Source: Paraescarpia echinospica (Eukaryota; Annelida; Polychaeta; Sabellida; Siboglinidae). Taken from it: a stretch of 64,000 nucleotides of DNA. The notes under the pieces were generated by a model. The model made no database searches and had not been told where the DNA came from. It was given only the letters and a program-made list of their open reading frames with translations. Positions 33,005-43,660 of the stretch are shown piece after piece. Numbering within the stretch: the first letter of the stretch is position 1; each line of letters starts with the position of its first letter. The stretch spans positions 68,546,318 through 68,610,317 of the forward strand of contig CM034535.1 in NCBI GenBank assembly GCA_020002185.1, written 5' to 3'. Made by a program: the position numbers and the translations under genes.

Positions 33005-34030
33005 CATCCTCGCGCGCCAGGGGTCGCTGCTGCTGATTACGTCAGTGCCAACCACAGTGGTGCCAGCCAGCAGTACATCTGGCTTAGTCTCGCTTAACCG
33101 ACTCTCGTAAATATATATGTATATATATATATAGTTATAAACATACATAACGCCCGGATAAATGAAAACGCGACAGTCGTAGCTGGTGCTAAATCCATTC
33201 CCATAGATACGCGCACGCGCAGAAACGTCACCCGGATATTATTTAACGCCCAACACCGTCGTGTTGGGCCAAGCGAATGCTGCCACCTCACGGTGCCTGG
33301 ATAATCAAGGCTATCCCTGGCTGATCGCTTTGCGAAACTCTTAATTTAAGTTCAGCCTATGAAATCGCTCACTAGATCAGTGGTTGTGGGCAGGTCAGGT
33401 GGCCAAAATAAAACTAATTTCAACCAACCGTGGCTCGAGTTATATGCAATGTTTAGGAAGTAGAAGCAATTATTCGAATACACAATACCGCTCAGCTGTC
33501 CATGCTAATGGGCGAACAGGTCATTATATATTGGGATTTCCAGAAGTCGTTTATTCGTCTTCAAATATGGGCGGGTATTTGCGCTGTTCTCACGTGTGAT
33601 TCAGTCGCGACTGACGAAGTCAATTATTAGTTTGACTCAGGTAACCTCCGCATTTCGCATGGCAAACAGTCCTGGCCTGCGAGAACAGCGCAAATACCCG
33701 CCCCAATTTTAAGACGGATAAACGACTTCTGGGAATCCCAATATAATGACTCGTTCGCCCATTAGCACGAGCAGCTGAACGGTATTGTGTATTCGAATAA
33801 TTGCTTATACTTCCTAAACATTGCATATGTAACACGAGCCACGGTTGGTTGAAATTAGTTTTATTATGCCCACCTGACCTGCCGTCAACCACCGAGCGAT
33901 TTCGTAGGCTGAGCTTAATTTCAGAGTTTCGCAAAGCGATCAGCCGGGGGTAGTGCTGGCTGGCACTGACGTAATCAGCAGCAGCGACCCCTGGCGCGCG
34001 AGGATGCCCCCACAGTTAGCCTGAGATGTT
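33005..34030. mobile_element. Fold-back (inverted-repeat) element, ~270-bp inner arms plus outer arms
   Basis: 33320-33592 pairs with 33679-33944 as imperfect inverted repeats around a ~86-bp centre. Further out, 33005-33050 pairs perfectly with the right flank at about 33962-34010 (GGGGTCGCTGCTGCTGATTA and its complement). A ~230-bp segment (33085-33315, with TA repeats and a CAACACCGTCGTGTTG palindrome) is present only in the left arm. ORFs on opposite strands (33384-33599 and 33620-33934) encode similar peptides because they read the two arms. Confidence 0.88.
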
Positions 34031-35480
34031 TCGTTTAGTTGACGGATCCAGTACGTCACCGCTTGCCTGTAGTTAGACGAATGCCACAATCACAATTGTG
34101 CATGCGCTTCAAAGTTTACTTACCAAACATGCTTACAAATGTGCACTACATTACTTGAAGGAGCATGACATATGTTAACACCTGCACAACTCACTTATTA
34201 TTATATTGTATTGTAACATCGCGATATATAATTATATAGGCTATACTCATGCGCCTTACTACTGCATACATGTCGAACTGTGATTAGCAAATTGACTGAG
34301 ATCATTAGGCAACGGTCGCCTCCACGCGCAGGCCAGTATATATAATTATATATATATATTATAAAATAAGTTTTGCGCTTCCGACCAATGTTCACGAGTG
34401 CCCATTTGTGAGTTACTTAGCAGTGCCACCATAAGTCTAGCTGTACATTTGATATAATAACGCCAAACGGCTGGAGGCCGTTTTGGGCAGGCGGCGTTTT
34501 GCACGTTTTCCCCTATATATAATGATAATTTTTTTTATTTTATAACACAAAATAATTTATATAATTGTTTGAAATATTTTGTAAGCTAAATTACGTATTG
34601 AAATTATTCCAAATGCACTGATTTTGTTAGATTTTTCATCCATGTAGAAAAATGAAATTGTCTTCCTTCTATTTATAAATTGATTACAAAAAATCGGCCT
34701 ACACGTTGACATGGTAACACTTGGTTCGGTGTTCCGCGAGGTTAGAGCGAATTCGAAAGTGTGCCGTGAAATCAAAAAGGTTGAGAATTAAGCACTACCC
34801 TTGATAGGTTATCGTACTTCTTCCTATTGTCTTCACCCAGTCTGCAGACTGCGTGGTTGTCCCGATATCACTGTGGGTGTATGTAGTGCATGCACGGAAT
34901 GTCAATGATTCATCCACATAGTCGTTGTTCCCTCAGGCCGGAGTCTAGTAACATGACACCCTACTAATGGCGGTTCCTATCTCAGGGGTGAACAGGTGCT
35001 AAGTAGGTGTCCACTATCCAGTGCGCACTGGTCAGTGGTCATGATGCAGGTTTGACCAATACTTTCTTTATTGCTTGTTTATCGTGACGCGTGTGTAGTC
35101 TAACGCAGTATAGTATACATGTATGTCTAAGAATACACGTATGCCTTCGTTACACCTATGTTCATATCGATACCACTCAAAACGCGATGTGCCTCTAGGA
35201 TAAATGGAGAAATAACATCTTGTCGGTTTTTTATGACCAACAAAACATAATATATTAAATAAATAGCTTTCACTGAGTTCCAAACCAGTTTTTTAATAGA
35301 AGAATGTTTTTAACAACATTGTTTGTTAATAGTGGGCATCCATGCTGAATCCGTTACTCACAGGATGAGGAAGAAGACTAGGGCGGACTTCACCCTCGAT
35401 TTTGAATTTAAAGGTCATTTTGAAAGGTCACAAAGTGAACTAGGGTCAAAATGTCGGGTGTTATTAATTGAAATCTTCTT
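34031..35480. other. Intergenic stretch
   Basis: AT-rich sequence with a (TA)n tract at 34335-34365 and a small hairpin (AAACGGCTGGAGGCCGTTTT) at about 34468. No gene is recognised. Confidence 0.45.
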
Positions 35481-35850
35481 GAGTATGCTGTTGAAATTTT
35501 TTCGCCGCTGCTCTGCTGTAATGTCAGCTTCTCTCCGCTGTCTCGATTGGGAACTCACGACATCCGAACACGGGGGACAGCGCTGTTGAAAATTTATTTA
35601 CCTTCTCCAGCTTCTCACCGCTGTCTCGGCTGAAATTATGACATCCGAAGAGGGTGTTTTGGAAATTTGTTTCGTCGCCGCGCCGCCTATTACTGGGGGG
35701 GGGCAGAAAACCAAATGTCTACCCTCCAGTTGCATACACCATTCACAGTCGACAAAAATGCTCACATTTAATGGGTTGCAGAATCATACGTCTGCCCCAG
35801 GATAAATTCCAGGGGGCAGCTGCCCTCCTGTTCCTGCGCCTATGAGTGTT
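35481..35850. repeat. Probable dispersed repeat with internal duplication
   Basis: Two similar blocks (GCTTCTCTCCGCTGTCTCG near 35527 and GCTTCTCACCGCTGTCTCG near 35610, each followed by GACATCCGAA) and a G-rich right end with GGGGGCAGCTGCCC and a GCGCCTATGA terminus. No coding features. Confidence 0.5.
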
Positions 35851-36389
35851 CGATTTAGCATGTTTGCCCGTCCTTATAGTGATGCGACTGTCTATCAGAA
35901 TTCACCACGCGTTTACACACATACACCCAATGAGGTCTCTGTGCCCTGTATATTCCTCGGGGGGTCCGTACTGCATTGTCTGATCGATAGGTGGCCTCCC
36001 TCGGGTAACATCCCTGCCGCATGCTCCCCTTCAGTCTCTCCCGTAGGCGCATTGTCTCACGCGCACCGCCGGGCAGTTGTTTTGCCAGCGCCTGTTGATT
36101 GTGCCGCGCCTCTGCATAGCTCCATTGTATCAGCCGCCTCTGTCGTGATTGCTGTGTCCATCAATGCCGCCTCACACACCCAATGGACTCGTTCTACGAT
36201 ACCTCGTTGTCCACAAACGCTGCTGTTACTAGGAATCTCGTTGTTGTCACGCACCAATTAGTACTGTTATCGACCAAATGCATTGTAAGAAGGGCTTGCC
36301 AATTGTTTTAATGATGGCCAAACTACGAGCAAGTGCAATTTGGGATTATATCTTTGCACAGCAAATCCTCCATTCACAAGGGGAAAGAG

Positions 36390-36548
36390 GGAGATATATA
36401 TATGTATATATATATATACGCACACAAACATTCTCCCCCTCTCTCTCCCCTCTCCTCCCTCCCTTCCTCCCTCCCTCCTCCCTCCATCCATCCACCCACC
36501 CACCCACCGATCCCTCCCTCTCCTCTCCTCTGCCTCTCATCCTCCCCC

Positions 36549-36617
<69 letters not shown>

Positions 36618-36725
36618 AGGGAGGGATGGGTGGATGGATGGATGGAGGGAGGGAGGGAGGGAGGGAGGAGGAAGGGAGGGAAGAGAGGGCAGAGAGAGGG
36701 GGAGAATGTGTGTTTGCGTGCGTAC
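36390..36725. repeat. Purine/pyrimidine palindrome: (TA)n centre with CT-rich and GA-rich arms
   Basis: The left arm 36430-36560 is nearly pure pyrimidine (TCTCCC, CTCCCTCC, CCATCCATCCACCC). The centre is TA repeats at ~36562-36579. The right arm 36580-36712 is nearly pure purine and mirrors the left as an inverted repeat (GAGAGAG, GGGAGGG, GGATGGATGG). All six frames are open in places, giving several spurious ORFs of 64 to 174 codons. Confidence 0.92.
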
Positions 36726-37460
36726 AGGACCGTTGCCAATTTTTTCACACTGACAGTAACGTTAGTTCTAGTAAACTGGATTTTGATTTCCGAACTGGAG
36801 CAACGCGAAGAGATGAGTAGGAACGCAATCTATACACATCGATGTATGACAGTTTAATCATGATAATAAAACTGATATTTCGTGATTTAGCTGCATACAA
36901 AACCATGACATTCTAAGCTAATTCACAGCAAATATAACCAAATTTTACATAAGCGGATCCAGAGGGTGTCCATCGCGTGGCAGCGTCCTCCTGCAGTTGG
37001 TTACTTCTAAAATACAAATTACAGGCACTGACACTTCCTCTAGATTATGTCCGAAATGCCGAAGGTGTTTTTTTGCGCTGAAGAGGCCTGCGACATACCA
37101 AACAAGAAACAGCGATGTTATGTCATGAAACACGAAAGGCAGAATATCCATTAGGAATTAGTGAAGTTTCATTTGTAGTAGGCCTACTCCATTGTTGCAA
37201 GACCATGCAAGCACACAAAGGCCGGGGCTGTGGCTTGTGGCCAGAAAGACGAATTGTGAAACTGTTTTTTCTTTGCCGAAAAAGTGGAGAAAACGGTCAT
37301 TTACCGACACTGCATCTCGAAGACATATGTAGTGACAGAGCTGCTCTGTCTCTGCAGCTGTGATCTCCAAATTATTGTTGTTATAGCAGTAGTGAACCTA
37401 ATAGCGGATTTTAAGTTATCCCAAATTGGCAATAGAGATTTACATGATCACAAACGCATA
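36726..37460. other. Intergenic stretch with a GGATCC-type fragment
   Basis: ATAAGCGGATCCAGAGGGTG at 36950-36970 resembles the end of the dispersed element at 40552. Nothing else is recognised. Confidence 0.4.
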
Positions 37461-37464
37461 CAAT

Positions 37465-37880
37465 TATAGTAGCTGGAAGCAGACTGAGATGGACAGAATA
37501 TGTGGAAAGAATGAATGAGGACAGACTCACTATAGAATATGGAAAGCAGAAAACGTTGAGAAGGAGAGATAGGTTGAAACGAGATCTTAGGAGGGCAGGT
37601 GCGGACGGCAAACAATGGAAGACTACCGCAGAAGACAGAGGGGTAGAGAACATGTGTAAGCAAAACAGAAGAAGCTACCATGGATGCCACCTCGCAAAGG
37701 GAAGAAGAATAAAAAAAGAGGAAGAAGGAGACGAAGAAGGCGAGAGCAACCACCTACCTACCAAACGCCACCTACGACCAGGTACACCGATCACCTGTAC
37801 CTGCAAATGAGTAAAGTGTAAAGCGCTTTGAGCACTCCTCAGGACTGATACTGCGCTATATAAGAACTTACCTTTACTGG
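37465..37880 (+). mobile_element. LINE 3' end (RT tail plus 3' UTR shared with the SINEs)
   Basis: 37480-37700 encodes, in shifting + frames, LRWTEYVERMNEDRL, RDRLKRDLRRAGADGKQWK and TTAEDR followed in another frame by W-R, the usual tail of a LINE polyprotein. It is followed at 37808-37877 by the sequence AGTAAAGTGTAAAGCGCTTT, GAGCACTCCTCAGGACTG and GCGCTATATAAGAACTTACC. This tail is shared with SINE-like copies at 6.4, 30.8 and 41.7 kb. Confidence 0.75.
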
Positions 37881-38062
37881 GACTTTTTAGGCGACCATTA
37901 ACATGCCGACAGCCGAGATTCGATCGTTAGAACAGAACATAAAAAATCGACGCCGCAATGGAAAATTGCGATAATATACAAGTTCATACTGAATAGCGTA
38001 ACAACCTCTAAAAACACAGAAGAGTGTTACACCAATCACTTTTACCTCTCTCTAATAATGTC

Positions 38063-38962
38063 CCAGTAACCGTCAGATTGAGCGCCGCTCATCATTCTCG
38101 TTATGGTATGTATTCCGCAACCTGCTACGGGAAACCATCTGTCTTGAGAGAGGACTTTGGCGCTGCAGAAATTATGGTCGCAGGTTCGGCTTTAACTGTG
38201 CTAACCAATTTCGTTTAGTATTAATTTAAACATCGCTGTCTTGTGATTGCGACTATCGTCGGTTTAACAATTGCCAGGATGCTTAAATGTCAACAACAAC
38301 AAAACATTCGCTTGGGTGTCAGACAGGGATGTCATTGTTACCTCTCGTGCGTTGATTCTGAGCCATACAAACGATTTTAAAAGGTCCGTCGAGAAACGAA
38401 AAATCTCCGTCAAGCCATCAAACAACGAACGCCGAACACGTGGAGCGTGCGTGCATTTCATCGTATATTTTGTTGAAATTCCTGCATCGAATTCACGATT
38501 ATATGTGTGAATCCAGTAACCGTCAGATTGAGCGCCGCTCATCATTCTCGTTATGGTATGTATTCCGCAACCTGCTACGGGAAACCATCTGTCTTGAGAG
38601 AGGACTTTGGCGCTGCAGAAATTATGGTCGCAGGTTCGGCTTTAACTGTGCTAACCAATTTCGTTTAGTATTAATTTAAACATCGCTGTCTTGTGATTGT
38701 GACTATCGTCGGTTTAACAATTGCCAGGATGCTTAAATGTCAACAACAACAAAACATTCGCTTGGGTGTCAGACAGGGATGTCATTGTTACCTCTCGTGC
38801 GTTGATTCTGAGCCATACAAACGATTTTAAAAGGTCCGTCGAGAAACGAAAAATCTCCGTCAAGCCATCAAACAACGAACGCCGAACACGTGGAGCGTGC
38901 GTGCATTTCATCGTATATTTTGTTGAAATTCCTGCGTCGAATTCACGATTATATGTGTGAAT
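38063..38962. repeat. 450-bp tandem duplication (38063-38512 and 38513-38962)
   Basis: Two head-to-tail copies of 450 bp beginning CCAGTAACCGTCAGATTGAG and ending ATTATATGTGTGAAT. I see only two differences (GATTGCGAC/GATTGTGAC and CTGCATCG/CTGCGTCG), so the duplication is recent. The mirrored ORFs on both strands in each copy have no domain. Confidence 0.95.
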
Positions 38963-38974
38963 TAAATTACTAGT

Positions 38975-39175
38975 GAGGCACGACATATCATAGATCAAAC
39001 ATAACCGCATAGTTGTCATAAAAAACTTCGCTTTATGTTTTTGCCATATAGAAATACTTCTGGGACCGGAATTTTAACAAAATATACGACGGATTGCATG
39101 AACGCACCACGTGTTTGGCGTCCATTTTTTGATGGCTTGACGGAGATTTTCTAGGCAAGAGGTTACTTGTACATG
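38975..39175. repeat. Dispersed repeat, copy 2 (first copy at 6068-6260)
   Basis: ATCAAACATAACCGCATAG, AAATACTTCTGGGACCGGAA and TTTTTTGATGGCTTGACGGA match the copy in the carboxypeptidase intron in the same order and orientation. It begins just after the 450-bp duplication ends. Confidence 0.7.
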
Positions 39176-40550
39176 ACGCAGTACCTCTTGACGAGTACTG
39201 TAAAAAATAGATACGGCGTTTTTTGTGTTAGATCTCAATACATTTAAAAAAAATTGTGATTTGGTTAATTTTAATGTATTACACTTGACTTCTCCACATT
39301 CTGAAACCTATACCAGTTGAAATGATTGGGTAACAATTCAACATACATCCATATATATTTAGTCAAGTTAATTATTTGGAGATTCTACCTCACATAACAT
39401 TAACTGATACTGATGTTTACTTTAGTAAGAGACGCGCGTCACATGCGGAATTTCGAATGCTAGTCCTGGATGAACATTGACAAGACAAACGATTGTATTT
39501 AAAGAGAGGTTGCCTGGTCCTCATTTGTTTATTAATTAAAGGTACTCAACCAATTCGATTGTTTTGCTCCTCGCGTTTCTTAGTACTTTCACAAAAACAG
39601 AGACATAAAATACTCCCTAATGATATCCTAGTTCGTTTGTGCATACGTGTTAGTTCAGTTTGTTTTTAATTAATAGTAAAACGGCGAACTCTTTCGTTTT
39701 TTAGTAAAAACCGGATCCGGTTATTACTTCGATGTTTCCTGAGTATGGACATTGAACTTTGCGTGGAATCGCGTTCTTGTCTTCTCGTGATCGCGACTTA
39801 TGGGCGATATTGACCTTTGACCCCAACCTGTGGCGCTGTTGATGTTATGGAATTCCTGTTGATGTTATGGAATTACTCAATGAGTGGACGTCCGCGAACA
39901 TATATGCCACCGACACGAGCTAAATTACACAGACAAAGACAGTACCCACGCATAAAGGTGTATTTCTGTTTGGGAACGACTATGGAACGAAACAAAGTAA
40001 ACAGAAGGAGTTGGCGACAGTGCCAGCCGTGGGCCGTTGGCGTTGCCCCTGCCGTGGGATCAGTCATAATGATAATGTCAACCGATGAGATGCAGCGTTC
40101 GCAAAGGTTCATCTAGACAGGTTAGTAATTTCGAATTATTCAGCTATAATCACGTATATTTAGCCGTATGAGTATACATATTAATGTTGCTTATACTAAA
40201 TTTATGTTAAGAAAACCAGCGCCCCTCAATAACGTGAACATTAATGCCCATAGCATGTACATATATAGAATGATAGATAGCTTTTGACCGTTGGCATTGG
40301 TTGCATTTGGCAGGTGGTCGTTCATTGCATTGCAACTATTGCAAGTACATTAAAATGATTGTTGTTAGAAACAATCAGTGCTGACTATTAATACATGTAC
40401 CATATTTTCAGAACTCGAGGTGTGTCAACACCACATGCAGATGTATGCCTCAAAGCGCTTCACCTTCAAGTAAACGAGTGTTGTCAAATGTGGTTACTGT
40501 CAGAAACCTGTTAACAAAATTATAAATACAAGCAATAAACAAGTATGTCA
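39176..40550. other. Intergenic stretch
   Basis: No gene recognised. A short direct duplication (GTTGATGTTATGGAATT) is visible at about 39838-39873. TTAAAGGTACTCAACCAATT at about 39536 has an inverted relative at 46450-46480, which suggests element ends. Confidence 0.4.
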
Positions 40551-40551
40551 T

Positions 40552-40745
40552 AGGCGGATCCAGGCGGGCCTGGGGGCACGTGCCCCCCTAGACCTTAGGA
40601 ATTTGTCTGCAGATCTTTTATAATGGGCCCACGCAACTGTGTCCTCCCAGACCTTTTGAAATGTGCCCCAGTTTAGGTGATAATAATAAGCTGAAGGTAT
40701 AGCGTCTTCCAGTATCACCACTCGATTTCTGGATCCACCCCTGTA
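40552..40745. mobile_element. ~195-bp palindromic-ended dispersed element
   Basis: The left end TAGGCGGATCCAGG and the right end CTGGATCCACCCCTGTA are imperfect inverted repeats. Near the left end is the palindrome GGGGGCACGTGCCCCC. Relatives occur at 28630-28800 (inverted), 30605-30695 and 36950. Non-coding. Confidence 0.7.
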
Positions 40746-41540
40746 TGTGATAGTTTTGTTTGTTTGCATGAGGATTTGCAGTAATATGTGTCCTCGTTTA
40801 ACTGCATATTGTTGTTAGAAATGCATGTGAATTAAAGTAAAGGCAACGTAAAGTAAAAACATTTTATTGAAACTATTTGATGAGATCGACTACAAAATAA
40901 TGAAAAGCACAATGCAACTACAGGTACAATCACTGCACTTGATGTGTATAATATAATCATTTTTAATATCACATACACATCACACGCACATAAAATGCAA
41001 AACAATAGAAAAAAAAATTAGGAAGAGGTTGACAAAATGTTAGGTACACTGTACATATAAAAAACAGATACTTTTATCAAGATTCTTTGTTATAAAAAAC
41101 AACACTAGTACACATGATGTCAAACGCTAATTGTAGTTTATACATGCCTTGTGTGTTTACAACTTACAAAATTTAGTGACTAAACAATTATATGTATTTA
41201 ACAACAATTTTTAATATCGCATGCCCATAAAATGTAAATCAATGAGACAAAATTACTTAGGAAGATGTTTAGTTGAACAAATGTAATATGTACATATCAA
41301 ATAAAAATAACTACATTATGAATCATATTTGTTTTTTTAACAAAGAATCATAATTTATTATTCTTTGTTAAAAAAACATCAATGATATAAAATTCGAAAA
41401 TATTGTAGTTTATGCAATGCTCGGTATGTTTACAACTCGCAAATAATTGTGACTTGACTAGTCAGGGTCATCGCCATGTGACTGAGAATTATATGTACAA
41501 TCACTACATGCTACGTTGCTCAGGTTTACTCAGCTGAAGA
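40746..41540. other. AT-rich intergenic stretch
   Basis: I see no feature beyond a small inverted repeat around TTAACAAAGAATCATAATTT / ATTATTCTTTGTTAAAAAA at 41335-41375. Confidence 0.45.
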
Positions 41541-41599
41541 GTACCGGCTAGACAGCGGTGGATATTTTTGTACGAATAGTCGTCGCATATTAATTTCAG

Positions 41600-41735
41600 T
41601 GTGGCTGAATGCTTCCCACATGAGTTGAGATGGTGTTCGATTTTGCAGGTTGCCAGGGAGTCAAGTGTAAAGGGCTTTGAGCAGTCGTGAGGACTGGATA
41701 CTGCACCATATTAGAACTAACTTTGCTCAAGTGTT
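41600..41735 (+). mobile_element. SINE-like copy (body and 3' tail)
   Basis: GTGGCTGAATGCTTCCCACA, GAGATGGTGTTCGATTTTGC, then the tail GTGTAAAGGGCTTTGAGCAG and GAGGACTGGATACTGCACC. This is the best preserved body among the four copies. Confidence 0.7.
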
Positions 41736-43655
41736 GTTTATAACATAATTAATACAATGTGTACAGGTGTATAATCATCATGCGAAGTGAAAATGTAATG
41801 TAAATTATTTGTGAAAATATAAATCGGTGATTAAAAAAGAATAATTTAGAAATATGAAACGTGGCATGAAAAGTATAATAACAGTTCTCATGATACAGAG
41901 AACTTAAACAAGTAAAATGCCGCTGTCATTGTATCAACAGATTGTTGATGAAAAATGTAAAAAGGCTTTCAATACCATTACTTCATCACAAACTTGTGTT
42001 GTACATAACAAGTACCTGGTGTATGTTGCAAGAACTCAGCTGGCTGCCACTGACTATCAGCAACACAGACAATGAAACCCTACCACTGTAACAATGCTGG
42101 ATAATTGATGTATTTTTTCACGGACACTGCTAAAAAGTTAAATTGAATACAAATACCGTGTATTATTGACTTTTAATAAATGTGTCATCACATATAAAAT
42201 ATAATACATGTCAGAGCTATGCTAATTGTCAATTTGTCCCTGGTATAGGTAGATGCAGATGTACAGCAAAATGTCAGGAAGCTGGTATGCAGTACCATCG
42301 AAGACAGCGAACACCTACAGTGATGTAGTTCACCGAAGAATGCTCGACACTGAACCTGTCTCACAGCGTCAACAGTTGTTGCCCAAAGACTCATGCTATA
42401 TCTGCCAGATCCTGGCACCCACCGTTCCATCACCAACTGCAGAGCTAATCAGGCATTACCATATTCCTATGTCGAGCAACCTGCATTCTACATTGGTTTT
42501 TAGTCAGTCAAGCTAACTGACTGACCTGGAAACCAGTGTACACCCCATCGGCACTGGGGGATCTGTCACGGATGCAACACAATTGGGATCACTCGGTGGA
42601 CATTCACATGACAAACCATTAATATGCAGCATGCTGCATGGCTGTAGAATCATGTCCGAGATCCTGGACAAATACAACTGCCCAGTATGCCATATTAACT
42701 TGGAGAACTAGTGGTACTAAGCACACTAGTCCAATCTCCTGCAAAGAAAAGCATATATTCAGTAAACAAAAACAGGTATCATTGTAGTGTTGGGAGTAAC
42801 TAATTATGGAGTGTTCATTGTCATAATCAGTAAATATAAAATAATGTTTCATGTGTGACCTGCAGCATTTCACAAGAAAAAGGGCAGCAAGAAATGTTCT
42901 ACTACAGCTGCATCTATACATGTTGATATCTTAGGAACAGTCGGTGTTTACTGGGGTTGTTCCGGAGAAGGGAGAGGGTGGCTTGATACAGCATGCAGAC
43001 ATTAGTAGAATATGCTCTTTTTTAAAACAGTGAAAGATGTTAACTATTTTTTCTTTACAAGGTGTTCATTGTCATCATATGAATTTTAAATTGTTCAATG
43101 TCATTACAGTGATGCCTGATCTTTGTCAATATTATAGACTGATTTGAATTCTGCTAATCAGTAAAACATCAGTAAAGTGCATTTATATTTTTGTTTTGTT
43201 TTCAGTATTCAAATTCATGTCAGTGTCTGCCATGTGTAACTACTACACATATTCATGTTTGACATTTTAAGGTTCTGCCTGAGGTTGAATGGTCAAAGTG
43301 AATGTTAGAAATAACAATATGAGGTGTTATTGTGATGCTAACCGTATAATTTTCCTCGCCAAGTATTGAAAGGTTCATAATATGTATGTCTACCTTCTTC
43401 AGAATTGAATAGTTTATTTTATAAACTTATTTCCGAGTCATCGCCATATGCTAAATACTTCTTAAAGGAAATAAAAATAAGGCATTAGCTAAAATCCTTT
43501 TTCCATGTGTACACAAAGTTTAACATTGTATGTAACATTTGACAACATTAAACAAATACAGAAAAATACATTTGTAGCATAAATTCGATTTTAAGCCCAT
43601 CTGTGAAGCGATTCCCATGTAAAATAAAATTTTAATGAGCTAGGCGATCACGTGG
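41736..43655. other. Intergenic stretch
   Basis: Overlapping ORFs on opposite strands at 42188-42516 show no domain that I recognise and no splice context. Otherwise AT-rich. Confidence 0.4.
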
Positions 43656-43660
43656 TATCG

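Noticed and set aside
35842..36261. 139-codon + strand ORF and overlapping minus ORFs (GC-richer)
   Set aside because: No domain, signal peptide, splice context or homology that I recognise; adjacent to repeats. It cannot be supported as a gene.
36267..36857. Several ORFs of up to 174 codons on both strands
   Set aside because: Low-complexity purine/pyrimidine and TA repeats keep frames open. No protein-like composition.
42188..42516. Overlapping ORFs on both strands as an exon
   Set aside because: No recognisable motif and no consistent splice sites. Chance cannot be excluded.
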